From JAHEAO01 sp942492375 (lineage in GTDB: Bacteria; Pseudomonadota; Alphaproteobacteria; Rhodobacterales; Rhodobacteraceae): a stretch of DNA of 64,000 nt. Below the pieces are notes generated by a model. It saw only the letters and a program-made list of their open reading frames with translations. It had not been told where the DNA came from and made no database searches. Both the position numbers and the translations under genes were made by a program. The stretch's first letter is position 1. The number at the start of each line of letters is the position of its first letter. The stretch covers positions 62,001-126,000 of the forward strand of contig CALOEL010000002.1 of NCBI GenBank assembly GCA_942492375.1. Direction: 5' to 3'. Below are positions 35,373-45,729 of the stretch, in pieces.

Positions 35373-35820
35373 GCGGGGTCTCTGATGTGTGGAAAACGAA
35401 AACGCCCGCGAGGGGTTTCCTCCGGGCGCTATTCTTCGATGATCAAGAGGTAGGTCAATGGGTGCAGCTTTGTCAATCGGAAAACCGCCGTGGATTCAAT
35501 GTGTTCTGGGTGCGGTGGCTTCCGGCCGGGGTGGATTCCCCGAAGGTGGATTCCCTGGATTCCAACCGGGAATCCACCTTGGCCAGCTCGTGCTTCCGTA
35601 AGCCTTTGATTTGGAGTCAGTTTTCCGGCTGGCGCCCGCGGGGTGGATTTCGGGTGGATTCCCCGGTGAGCAATCCAGTCGCTAACGAACTGCCGCGCTG
35701 CGCCCCCCCGCATGCATTCGGGGCCGGGGAGGAACCATGCCGAGGGGGGGGCAGCTTTAGGTGGAATGCTTGGTGCAATCATTCTTTCACCCCAATAAAT
35801 GGCCGCATCGCTAAGGTGGC
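35373..35820. other. Non-coding region with GGTGGATTCCC repeats between the DUF262 and methyltransferase genes
   Basis: 448 bp with no convincing gene; a 139-codon leftward frame (35429-35848) has low-complexity content and is set aside. It contains several copies of GGTGGATTCCC (35530, 35545, 35653), related GGATTCC pieces, and one perfect inverted pair described separately. It probably holds promoter and control sites for the methyltransferase. Confidence 0.55.
35543..35580. promoter_or_regulatory. 13-bp perfect inverted repeat
   Basis: AAGGTGGATTCCC (35543-35555) and GGGAATCCACCTT (35568-35580) are exact complements with a 12-bp spacer. Extra half-sites in the same motif flank it. No T-run follows on either strand, so an operator or protein-binding site is more likely than a terminator. 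Confidence 0.55.
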
Positions 35821-37656
35821 TCAGGGCGATATCGGGGTCGTCTTCCAAACATCCTTAACCAGCGAAATCAAAAGCGTATGCCTCTTTTCAATAGAAGCGG
35901 CGTTCCAAATTGCGAACGCTTCAAGTTTAGTATTGATCCTTGAAATTGACGTGTTCTGTCCAACCTCGGTCAGTCCCACTAGGCTACGTGTCAGATAGCT
36001 TCCGCTTTTGCGATATTCTTCCCTCTTGTCCGCATAGAAGTCATTGCCCGCGACAATATTGATCGGCTTTTCGAGTAAGGTCAGATTGCCCAGACGGCAC
36101 TTGAAGTCGTCATAGTCAGCGGCAGGGTTTTCGTTTGTCCAGCTGTCTCGAAGCGCAGCGTTCGGTCTGTCAGGGAGAATGTGCTCAATTTCCAATTTGG
36201 CGAAGGGCTCCAGGCTGCCACGTGCATTTATACCGCTGAAGGCCATCTCAACATGCTGAGACAGTCGCGCCAGAAGATAACGGGTTCGATACTGCTGCAT
36301 AGAATAAAGCGTAAAGCGCCTGAGAGCATCGGCCAGTTCCTGCGACTTCGCAGCCATGCTTTTCTCGAAGCGCTCCGCGACGAAGGTGTCCAATTTTATC
36401 TTCTGTAAAAGGGGATCCTTCTCGCCAGCAATCTCGCGTAGCTCGTCTGCCCATAAGGAGAAATTGCGCTCTAGATCCTTCGTTGGGGTCTTTGTAAAGA
36501 TGTAGTAGAACAGAAAGCTCTCAAGCTGCGTCACGAAGTGGTCGAACAGCGATCTTGGCAGATTTGCTGCCGCAAGCAGCATGACATAGTGAAGGCTGAA
36601 TGCACCGCCCGTTAGCCGTTTGAGGCTGTCCATAGCAATACTAGGCTTATGGTCATTTCCCAATCCATTTCCAAATGCGAGGTAATGCTCGACATTTCTG
36701 GTTACCTTACGCACGAACTCGAAAGGCTTTTCAGCATAATTGCAGAGAGCCGCATTGTTCTTACTGGTAAACCAGTCATAGATCTCGTCTTCCCGCACGA
36801 CAGCATCGCCACGATCATTCTTGATGGAATAGTTTGCCATCAAAAAGTAGCGTAGGAACCGGAGAGGTTTTTCCTTGGCCTTTTCCAATGGTTTAGTAAT
36901 TTTCTTCCACTCGTCCTTGAGTTGGGTAAATTCGGTCTGACGAACTTGTGTGAAAAGTAGATTCTTTAGCAGGTCCATCGGATTGAGACCGACGCCGCGC
37001 TCGTTAATTGTTTCAAAAATCTTGAGTGCGCTACTGACATCGGTCGAAATCTGGATGAACACCACATTGTTGGCCAGGTATCCCCAGTAGCTCTTTAGTT
37101 GGGCAAGGTCAGAATAGTTGTCTTTCAGATAACGGTAAATCGTGCCGTAAGCGCCGACTAGGTTTTCTAGAGAACCAAAGCTCGCGATTCCTGACGCCTG
37201 TATACCCGCGCGCACAACCTGCGGATCTGCATCAAGCTCCACCAGCTTTGCCATCACCTCACCCGCATTTTCGTAGCGTGGTTCCAGCTTTAGGCTCGTG
37301 CGCGTCTCGCCTGCGCTATCGGTGTAACTTGTTGAAATTAGACCACCAATTGTCGCACGCTGAGGTTCCCCCTCGAACAAATGATGCAGTGCGCACAGCA
37401 ACAGGAAGAACGTCGTAAGACGCTGCTGGCCATCAATAACCTCAAAATGGTTCTTCTGCCCGGCGGGTGCCACCAAGACGGTGCCAATGAAGTATTCGCG
37501 CGTTCCGCCCGCGTCAATCTGCTCGTTTATGTCTTCCAGAAGCTGGTAGACCTCTTTGTCGGTCCAGACATATTCGCGCTGGTAATCGGGGACGATGTAG
37601 AAGCATTCACGAAAAGCTTCGTCGATACTGAACCGATGGTTTTCAATCCTAGCCAT
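35821..37656 (-). CDS. DUF262/DUF1524 protein, GmrSD-like (type IV restriction family)
   Basis: 611 residues. The N-terminal DUF262 (ParB-like) domain has the diagnostic FEVIDGQQRLTTFFLLLCAL (DGQQR at 75-79), the NTP-hydrolysis motif of GmrS/BrxU-type enzymes. The C-terminal DUF1524 His-Me-type nuclease has LEIEHILPDR (His ~492) and CRLGNLTLLEKPINIVAGN further on (Asn). GmrSD-type enzymes cleave modified (e.g. glucosylated hydroxymethylcytosine) phage DNA. Both domains are in one chain here. It begins 27 bp after hsdR and reads the same way, so it is the last gene of the type I operon. Confidence 0.85.
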   Translation of the reverse strand: MARIENHRFSIDEAFRECFYIVPDYQREYVWTDKEVYQLLEDINEQIDAGGTREYFIGTVLVAPAGQKNHFEVIDGQQRLTTFFLLLCALHHLFEGEPQRATIGGLISTSYTDSAGETRTSLKLEPRYENAGEVMAKLVELDADPQVVRAGIQASGIASFGSLENLVGAYGTIYRYLKDNYSDLAQLKSYWGYLANNVVFIQISTDVSSALKIFETINERGVGLNPMDLLKNLLFTQVRQTEFTQLKDEWKKITKPLEKAKEKPLRFLRYFLMANYSIKNDRGDAVVREDEIYDWFTSKNNAALCNYAEKPFEFVRKVTRNVEHYLAFGNGLGNDHKPSIAMDSLKRLTGGAFSLHYVMLLAAANLPRSLFDHFVTQLESFLFYYIFTKTPTKDLERNFSLWADELREIAGEKDPLLQKIKLDTFVAERFEKSMAAKSQELADALRRFTLYSMQQYRTRYLLARLSQHVEMAFSGINARGSLEPFAKLEIEHILPDRPNAALRDSWTNENPAADYDDFKCRLGNLTLLEKPINIVAGNDFYADKREEYRKSGSYLTRSLVGLTEVGQNTSISRINTKLEAFAIWNAASIEKRHTLLISLVKDVWKTTPISP

Positions 37657-37683
37657 GCCAGACCTTTCTCAAATTTGTCTTGT

Positions 37684-40600
37684 TCAGCCATCAGTGATCT
37701 CCGATAGCATCGCTTCTGCCTGCGCCAGCACACCTCTGACTGCGGCATCCTCCATATCCGGTGGGTAGCCGTATTTTCGGAGGATGCGTTTTACTAGAAC
37801 TCGCAGCCGTGCCCGGGCGCTGTCGCGGTGAGCCCAATCGATACTGACGTTGGCTTTCAGACCCTTCAGCAGTTCATGCGCTATGATCTTCAACTGGTCA
37901 TTGCCAAGGACATCCACCGCGCTCTGATTGTCGGCCAGCGCATCATAGAAGGCGATCTCTTCCGGCGTCAGGCCAGTTTCCTCACCTCGGCTTCTGGCCT
38001 CGCGCACTTCTTTCGCCAGCGCGATCAGTTCCTGCAGCACCTCGACGGTGCTGATGGCATTGGTGTGATAGCGCGAAATAGCCTCTTCCAGCCGTTCCGA
38101 GAATTTCCGGGTCTCGATGACGTTCGAGCGGCTGCGCGATCTGATCTCGTCATTCAGCAGCTTTTTCAGGGCCTCAAGGGCGAGGTTTTTCTTCTCCATC
38201 TGCCCGATTTCGGCCAGGAACTCATCCGACAGGATCGAAATGTCGGGCGACGAAAGACCCGCCGCTGACAAGATGTCAACAATTTCGGTCGAGGCGACCG
38301 CGCCATTGACGATTTGACGGATCGCAAGATCGCGGTCGGCGGCAGAGCGGCCGGAGGTATCAGCTGCTTTGACCATGGCCGCCCGCAGGGTCTGGAAGAA
38401 GCCGACCTCGTCGCGAACGTCGCGGGCGGTATCGCTGGCTGAACATAGCGCAAACGCCTTTGACAGCGCCAGCACAGCGTCCTGATAACGACGGTGCGCG
38501 GACTTCTTGGCTTCCTTGTCAGTTTCGCGCTGGGCGGCTTCGTCCTGCTTTGCAAGGATCCAGTCGAGTGCTCCAGCCAAGGCGACGAGGCGCTGATGTG
38601 GCGTGCCTGTCAGCCCGGTTGAATAGTCAAAGCCGTGTAACATGGCGCGCACCACGTCCAATCGTTCCAGAAGGGCCGCTACAGCCTCGACCTCGTCGAT
38701 GCCTGCTTGTTCCTGGTCCGATTGAGAGTATTGGCCCAGCGCGGATTTCAGGTTCTGGGCGATGCCGATGTAATCGACAATCAAGCCTGCGGGCTTGTCG
38801 CTGAAGACCCGGTTCACCCGCGCAATGGCCTGCATGAGGCCGTGCCCGCGCATCGGCTTGTCGATGTACATCGTATGCATCGACGGCGCGTCAAATCCGG
38901 TCAGCCACATGTCCCGGACGATCACTAGTTTGAGCGGGTCTCTCGAATCCTTTGCGCGCTTCGCCAGAAGGTCACGCCGTGCCTTGCCGCCGATATGGGG
39001 CTGCCAGCTTTCAGGATCTGACGCAGAGCCCGTCATTACAATCTTGATCGTGCCGTCCGCATCATCATCGGAATGCCAGTCGGGGCGAAGGGCCACAATC
39101 TGGCTATAGAGGTCAACGCAGATGCGCCGACTCATGCAGACGACCATGGCCTTGCCATCCATCGCCTGCACCCGGGCCTCGAAATGCGCTATCAGATCTT
39201 CGGCTACCATGCGCAACCGCTTCTCGGAGCCGACAAGTGCTTCGACGGTGGACCATTTGCGTTTCAGCCGCTCCTGCTCGCTGACAGCTTCATCCTCGGT
39301 CAGCTCTTCGATTTCGGCATCAACCTTGGGCTTTTCCGCGTCGGGAAGCTCGATCCGCGCCAGTCGGCTTTCGTAATAGATCGGCACTGTCGCCCCGTCC
39401 TCGACCGCGCGGCTGATATCGTAGACGTCGATGTAGTGGCCAAACACGGCGGGCGTGTTCACATCGTCCTGTTCGATCGGCGTTCCGGTAAAACCGATGA
39501 ACGAGGCGTTGGGCAGCGCGTCGCGCAGGTGCTTGGCAAACCCATAGGCGATCTCGCCGGTCTTCTCGATCCGCGCCTTAAACCCATACTGGCTGCGGTG
39601 CGCTTCGTCCGCGATGACAACCACATTGCGCCGGTCGGTCAGCATCGGATAGGCCTCGCCCTTCTCCGGAGCGAACTTCTGGATTGTGGAGAAGATAACC
39701 CCGCCCGATGCCCTGGACAGCGCTCTTTGCAGATCTTCGCGGCTATCGGCCTGCACCGGAGACTGGCGGATTAGATCACGGCACATCGCGAAGGTGCCGA
39801 ACAGCTGGTCATCCAGATCATTGCGGTCGGTGATCACCACGATGGTTGGGTTTTCCATCGCCGGTTCCCGCACCAGCTGCCCCGCATAGAAGGCCATCAA
39901 CAGACTTTTGCCGGAGCCTTGCGTGTGCCAGATCACACCGGCCTTTCGGTCACCTTGCGACCGGCTAGCCTCAACGGTGCTGACGACAGCCCGTTTCACG
40001 GCGTGAAACTGATGATAGCCCGCGATGATCTTCGCGATGCCTCCGGGAGTGTCGCCAAAAACCGTGAAGTTCCGCAAGAGCGACAATAGCCGCGTGCGGG
40101 CGAAGACACCCTCGATCAGAACCGACATTTCCGGCGCGCCCTTTGGGGCCACATCGACGCCATCGGTTGTGCGCCAAGGCATGAAGCGTTCCAGATCGGC
40201 GGTCAGTGACCCGATACGCGCCTGTATTCCGTCGGTAGTAACCAGCACGGCGTTGGCGCGGAACAGCGATCCAATCTGCGCCTTGTAGGTCTGCAGCTGG
40301 TTGAACGCGGCACCGAGCGTCGCGGTTTCCGCGCCTGGCTTCTTCACTTCGATCACGCCCACCGGCAAACCGTTCAGGAACACCACCACATCCGGGCGGC
40401 GGTTGTTGCCGTTCTCGATCACTGTGAATTGCGCGATGGCCAGCCAGTCGTTCTGCTGGTCCTCCGGGTCGACTAATCGCACGGCATCGCCGCGGATCGA
40501 GCCATCCTCGGCGCGGTATTCCACCGGCATGCCCTCGACCATGGCGCGGTGCAGCCGGCGGTTCTCCTCAATCAGCGAGGGGCGCTCGACGGCAAGCAGC

Positions 40601-40818
40601 TTGCGCAGCGCATCCTCGCGGGCGTCTTCAGGGATCTGTGGGTTCAACCGGGCGATTGCATCGCGCAACCGATAGGGCAGGAGCGTGTCGGAATAGGCTT
40701 CACGTTCCGGGGCGCGGCCATCGGGGCCGGAGATCGCGTCATTGATACAGGTATAGCCCAGCACCTGGAGCTGATCGAAAAGGACGGTTTCGACTTCGGC
40801 TTCGGTAAGCGTCGTCAT
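37684..40818 (-). CDS. hsdR: Type I restriction enzyme R subunit
   Basis: 1044 residues. The N-terminal PD-(D/E)xK nuclease shows RRPDVVVFLNGLPVGVIEVK (Asp143, Glu157, Lys159). The motor has Walker A WHTQGSGKSLLMAF (GSGKS 301-305), VVVIADEAHRSQYGF (DEAH 404-407) and later SF2 motifs (FIGFTGTPIE, LIVDYIGI). The helical C-terminus docks onto HsdM/HsdS. It translocates unmodified DNA and cuts at a distance. It overlaps the preceding small gene by 4 bp. All key residues are intact. Confidence 0.95.
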   Translation of the reverse strand: MTTLTEAEVETVLFDQLQVLGYTCINDAISGPDGRAPEREAYSDTLLPYRLRDAIARLNPQIPEDAREDALRKLLAVERPSLIEENRRLHRAMVEGMPVEYRAEDGSIRGDAVRLVDPEDQQNDWLAIAQFTVIENGNNRRPDVVVFLNGLPVGVIEVKKPGAETATLGAAFNQLQTYKAQIGSLFRANAVLVTTDGIQARIGSLTADLERFMPWRTTDGVDVAPKGAPEMSVLIEGVFARTRLLSLLRNFTVFGDTPGGIAKIIAGYHQFHAVKRAVVSTVEASRSQGDRKAGVIWHTQGSGKSLLMAFYAGQLVREPAMENPTIVVITDRNDLDDQLFGTFAMCRDLIRQSPVQADSREDLQRALSRASGGVIFSTIQKFAPEKGEAYPMLTDRRNVVVIADEAHRSQYGFKARIEKTGEIAYGFAKHLRDALPNASFIGFTGTPIEQDDVNTPAVFGHYIDVYDISRAVEDGATVPIYYESRLARIELPDAEKPKVDAEIEELTEDEAVSEQERLKRKWSTVEALVGSEKRLRMVAEDLIAHFEARVQAMDGKAMVVCMSRRICVDLYSQIVALRPDWHSDDDADGTIKIVMTGSASDPESWQPHIGGKARRDLLAKRAKDSRDPLKLVIVRDMWLTGFDAPSMHTMYIDKPMRGHGLMQAIARVNRVFSDKPAGLIVDYIGIAQNLKSALGQYSQSDQEQAGIDEVEAVAALLERLDVVRAMLHGFDYSTGLTGTPHQRLVALAGALDWILAKQDEAAQRETDKEAKKSAHRRYQDAVLALSKAFALCSASDTARDVRDEVGFFQTLRAAMVKAADTSGRSAADRDLAIRQIVNGAVASTEIVDILSAAGLSSPDISILSDEFLAEIGQMEKKNLALEALKKLLNDEIRSRSRSNVIETRKFSERLEEAISRYHTNAISTVEVLQELIALAKEVREARSRGEETGLTPEEIAFYDALADNQSAVDVLGNDQLKIIAHELLKGLKANVSIDWAHRDSARARLRVLVKRILRKYGYPPDMEDAAVRGVLAQAEAMLSEITDG

Positions 40819-41246
40819 GTCTCGGTCTGCCCCCTGCGCCTCGCCTGCATCAATACTGAAAGGACTTGGTCCAGGTCAGCGACGCTGCGCAGGGTGAACC
40901 GGACAAGGTCGGCCTTGCCGAGCCAAGTCATCTTTTCCAGCGCGGAATGGCGGCCATATTGCATGCCACCATTCTTCGCCGGAACCTTGTAGAGATCGTC
41001 CTTGGAGTAGAATTCCGCCGGGATTGTGCCTCTGGCAATGGATGCGACCTGCTCGGCCAGAACCCACAGGTATGCCTCGGTCTCCGGGTCCTTTTCGAAC
41101 ATCAATTCCACTGGCGCGTCATTGTCCGAGCGAAAAGAATAGCGGTTCGCGTAAGCGTCCTGATGGCCGATGCGGTGTTCCTGCGCGGCGACATCCAGCC
41201 GGTTGAGGATGGCGCGCTTAATCTGCGGGCGCGAGAGCTCAGTCAT
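40815..41246 (-). CDS. Small protein of unknown function in the type I R-M operon (gene between hsdS and hsdR, third)
   Basis: 143 residues, overlapping hsdR by 4 bp, so translation is coupled. The N-terminal helix (RPQIKRAILNRLDVAAQEHR) is followed by a mixed alpha/beta body (EAYLWVLAEQVASIARGTIP) and a final region KADLVRFTLRSVADLDQVLS. No catalytic motif is recognised. Its position suggests a regulatory or accessory role with HsdR (inference). Confidence 0.7.
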   Translation of the reverse strand: MTELSRPQIKRAILNRLDVAAQEHRIGHQDAYANRYSFRSDNDAPVELMFEKDPETEAYLWVLAEQVASIARGTIPAEFYSKDDLYKVPAKNGGMQYGRHSALEKMTWLGKADLVRFTLRSVADLDQVLSVLMQARRRGQTET

Positions 41247-41255
41247 GCATCTTAC

Positions 41256-41645
41256 CTATTCGAAAAGCGGTTGAAGAAGGGAGGCCTCTTCAGCCGTAAT
41301 GCGCGCAACCTTGTGGTGGGATTGCTTGTAGAGCTTGCGCGCAAGTCCGACGATGGGCGTGTTGGCTGAACTGTCGCAATGCGGGGCGATCTGCTCGATC
41401 CCGAAGTTGCCGGAGTTAACCATCTCGTCGACGCGTACCGTCACCACCGGCTTTGTAGCCCCCGGTGCAACCCCAAGCACGGTCCCCCGTGCCCAAAGGC
41501 CGGCGCCGCCCTGCGTCTCTGATGCCCAAAGGAACACCTCGGCCCCCAATGCTATTTCCCCGCCCCCATACATCGGACGTTCTTCAATTCGGATGGAATC
41601 GCCTACGCGGGCAGAGATAGGGGCAGTCTTGGCGATGAACGGCAT
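41256..41645 (-). CDS. Small protein of unknown function in the type I R-M operon (second), possibly EVE/PUA-like
   Basis: 129 residues. GAEVFLWASETQGGAGLWAR followed by GTVLGV has the look of an EVE/ASCH-type beta-barrel, which in defence loci reads modified bases in DNA or RNA. This is only a pattern resemblance; no family was confirmed. It starts 90 bp after the upstream small gene and ends 9 bp before the next. Confidence 0.65.
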   Translation of the reverse strand: MPFIAKTAPISARVGDSIRIEERPMYGGGEIALGAEVFLWASETQGGAGLWARGTVLGVAPGATKPVVTVRVDEMVNSGNFGIEQIAPHCDSSANTPIVGLARKLYKQSHHKVARITAEEASLLQPLFE

Positions 41646-41735
41646 GGTCCTTTACTCCTTGTTCCGCGTTTTCAACGACGGGTCTTGTCAGATTGCCCCG
41701 CGTATCCGTTATAATGGGCGGCTAACGGGCATATC

Positions 41736-42137
41736 TTAGCTTTCTTGAGCCGCCGCGATGAACTCGACATCGGTCCAATCCTGCTCAAGTACCTCCTTGC
41801 GATACTGCATGACGTTCTTTGCGTTGATCCCGCGCCAGTCGTGATCTCCCGCCCCATAGCGGATTTCTCCGTCTTTGGGACGGACGAACATGGTGAGACC
41901 TCGCATGTTTTCGTGAACGCCGGGTTCGTGGACGGCGGTTAGCACCTCGTCCAGCGGGTTGCCTATGCCGACCATGGCCAGCTTTGCGCCGGTTTGTTCG
42001 ACCAGTTGCGTGTAGGTCAAATAGGGGTGGTTCGGCAGCTTGCCGTGCTTCTTGCGAAATTCCTGAACCTTGCTGATGTGATTGACCAACCCGTTTCCAA
42101 GCAGCATGGCGTTCTTGGTGCGAACAGGCAGGTTCAT
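41736..42137 (-). CDS. Small protein of unknown function in the type I R-M operon (first, coupled to hsdS)
   Basis: 133 residues, overlapping the hsdS stop by 4 bp. Segments such as VNHISKVQEFRKKHGKLPNH, TYTQLVEQTGAKLAMVGIGN and NAKNVMQYRKEVLEQDWTDV suggest a small alpha/beta protein. No known motif was identified. Tight coupling to hsdS suggests that it acts with the methylase/specificity complex or guards it, but this is inference. Confidence 0.7.
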   Translation of the reverse strand: MNLPVRTKNAMLLGNGLVNHISKVQEFRKKHGKLPNHPYLTYTQLVEQTGAKLAMVGIGNPLDEVLTAVHEPGVHENMRGLTMFVRPKDGEIRYGAGDHDWRGINAKNVMQYRKEVLEQDWTDVEFIAAAQES

Positions 42138-43449
42138 GCGGCGGTTTCCTTTTCTGCTTGGTCGAGGTTGGCCACCCGCAACTCCCCCGACATCAGACGC
42201 GGAAGCAGCAGGTCGCGGGTTTGCGCGAGAGTGCGAGATTCCATTTGGAGCAGAAATGCTCGATCAAAGATCGGTGCTATCAGCTGGTCAAACGCGTCGT
42301 GGACCGGCTGCGAACCCGTGCAGATCAGCATTCGCTTCATATCGGCCTTCGTGACATGGCCAAGCCCGGTAGTTTGCTTGTTGCGCGCCAACTCGGCGAA
42401 ATCGGGTTTCAGATACTTAAGCATGGCATGCAGGAAGGGTTTGCTTCGTTTTCCGTTCTCGCGCACCGCGAAGATATGTTGATTCAGCCAGGCCCTGCCG
42501 CCCGACCAAAGGAAGGTGTCAATCGAGGTGTCAGGGTTGCCCGACCATGAGAAAAGCAGTTCCCCGTCTTCGATCTGATAGCGCGATCCAAGGTCGGTGG
42601 CGGTCCATGCTGTATTTCCTGTTACGCCGTTTTTCAGTTCTGCAATCTTGATGACAGGCAAGGCGTCGGGCGCATCGGAAAAGTGCATATTCTTATAGGC
42701 TGCGCCGTTTATCCAGTCGGCTTGTTCGATGACCGTCTCAAATTCCCATCCCTTTGGCTTGCCGTCGTCGTCCAGTCGGTCGGGAAAGAGGGACCAGACG
42801 TCGGGGGAGAGGTAGGGGGCGGTGCCTACCATCCTGGCTCGGGTGGGGCCGAAATCGACGAACCAGTCGCGGAACAGCGCCCGTGCTATGGCCTCCAGCG
42901 TTTCGTTCATCCGCTGGTTCAACTCGATCTTGTCATCCAGCGCCCCGAGGGTGGCGGCAATGGAGCGTTGTTCGGGGAGGGAGGGCCAGTCCACCTCAAC
43001 GTCTCGAAGCAGTCCAAGGTTGATGTGCGGGACCCCAGTTTGAATGGAAGTCATCCCGATGTAGTCGTTGAACGTGGGTGAAGTCAGGAAGTAGTAGACG
43101 AAATCTCTGTCGGCTTTTGCGGCGTCCACGCAGACCGCCATTTGGCTTTGTGAAACGACATAGGTGTGATGCGGCGCATCGTCCGGAAGGATCGCCACCT
43201 GACCAAGTGTACCGCGTTGGGTTACAATGATGTCTCCGGGGCGCGCGGAATTTGAGGTCAAGTCCCGCGCGAACTTTTCTGTCGAAACAAATGCAAACGG
43301 CCCTTGGATACTACGGCCCACACCGCCCATGTTCCCACCACGGATGACTGGAACGCCGTCATCTTGGTAGTCTTTTTGGGTCAGGTTCGAACCAAAAGGT
43401 CCGCCGATAACCCTGTTCTTTCCGCCGATCGCGTCTGCAAGAGTGATTG

Positions 43450-43453
<4 letters not shown>
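42134..43453 (-). CDS. hsdS: Type I restriction-modification specificity subunit
   Basis: 439 residues with the two-TRD plan. TRD1 (~1-150) ends in the conserved helix LPEQRSIAATLGALDDKIEL and NQRMNETLEAIARALFRDWF. TRD2 (~220-370) is followed by the second spacer (DAFDQLIAPIFDRAFLLQME, RTLAQTRDLLLPRLMSGELR). It determines the bipartite target sequence of both methylation and restriction. It overlaps hsdM and the next small gene by 4 bp each. The target cannot be predicted from sequence alone. Confidence 0.94.
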
Positions 43454-44991
<1,538 letters not shown>

Positions 44992-45057
44992 TGATTAATC
45001 TGCCCCCTGCCAGTTCTTTTCTGAACCGTATTTCAGCCAGAGGGCGAAATCCAGCCG

Positions 45058-45729
45058 CTAACCGCGGCTGGATGGTCGCAATTCCCAAGGGCTTAGTCGC
45101 GGCATCGCCCCCGTGACCTCCACCTCCCGCAGCATACCGCCCGCCATCAGCCCATCCCGCACCCAATCCAGCGCCCGCCACCAATCTTCATATCCACGCC
45201 GGGCTGATGCGATCTGCTCCGGATACGGCCGCCAGATGACCGGGCAGGCCAGGACCTCGACACTGCGCCACTTGCCGCGCGACAGCACCCGCTCGGTGCC
45301 GACCACTATGGTGGTGGCGCGTTCGCCATGCTGGTTGCTCTTGGTCTCGACCGGGACGCAGCGCGGCACGATGCCGGGCATCCAGTCGGGCGTCAGCCCG
45401 GCGCGGGCCAGCTCGGCCACGCGGACCGCCATGCGTTTGCCTCCGAGGCTGTCGGGCATCCCGGCCACGGTGGCCGCGATCACCTCGGCATCTGCATGGG
45501 TGTAGCTGCCCCTCTTGTGCTGGCCGCCATCCACCTTGCAGCCGAGTGCGGCGCGCTGAAGCAGGACGTATTCGAGGCCGAAGCCGAAGCCCTCCTCGGT
45601 TACGTCCTTCGGCACCGGCAGTTCCAGCTGCGCCTTCTCAATCCGGAAGGCCCATTCCAGCACGGCCTGCACGCCCAGCGCGCGTTTTGTGCGTGCACCG
45701 CGATTGTTGATCGGTCCGTGCAGGGTCAT
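45058..45729 (-). CDS. Prophage protein of unknown function downstream of the replication-type gene
   Basis: 223 residues, intact, overlapping the preceding gene by 4 bp. EWAFRIEKAQLELPVPKDVT, YTHADAEVIAATVAGMPDSL, GKRMAVRVAELARAGLTPDW and a C-terminal YEDWWRALDWVRDGLMAGGM suggest a helical protein. Similar genes typically follow the HTH replication gene in rhodobacterial prophages; that is recalled, not searched. No catalytic motif is seen. Confidence 0.65.
   Translation of the reverse strand: MTLHGPINNRGARTKRALGVQAVLEWAFRIEKAQLELPVPKDVTEEGFGFGLEYVLLQRAALGCKVDGGQHKRGSYTHADAEVIAATVAGMPDSLGGKRMAVRVAELARAGLTPDWMPGIVPRCVPVETKSNQHGERATTIVVGTERVLSRGKWRSVEVLACPVIWRPYPEQIASARRGYEDWWRALDWVRDGLMAGGMLREVEVTGAMPRLSPWELRPSSRG

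Noticed and set aside
35373..35820. CRISPR array suggested by repeated GGTGGATTCCC
   Set aside because: Repeat spacing is irregular, units are too short, and no cas genes are nearby.
35429..35848. Leftward 139-codon frame after the DUF262 gene
   Set aside because: Proline-rich and repetitive because of the GGTGGATTCCC repeats; overlaps the end of the DUF262 gene.
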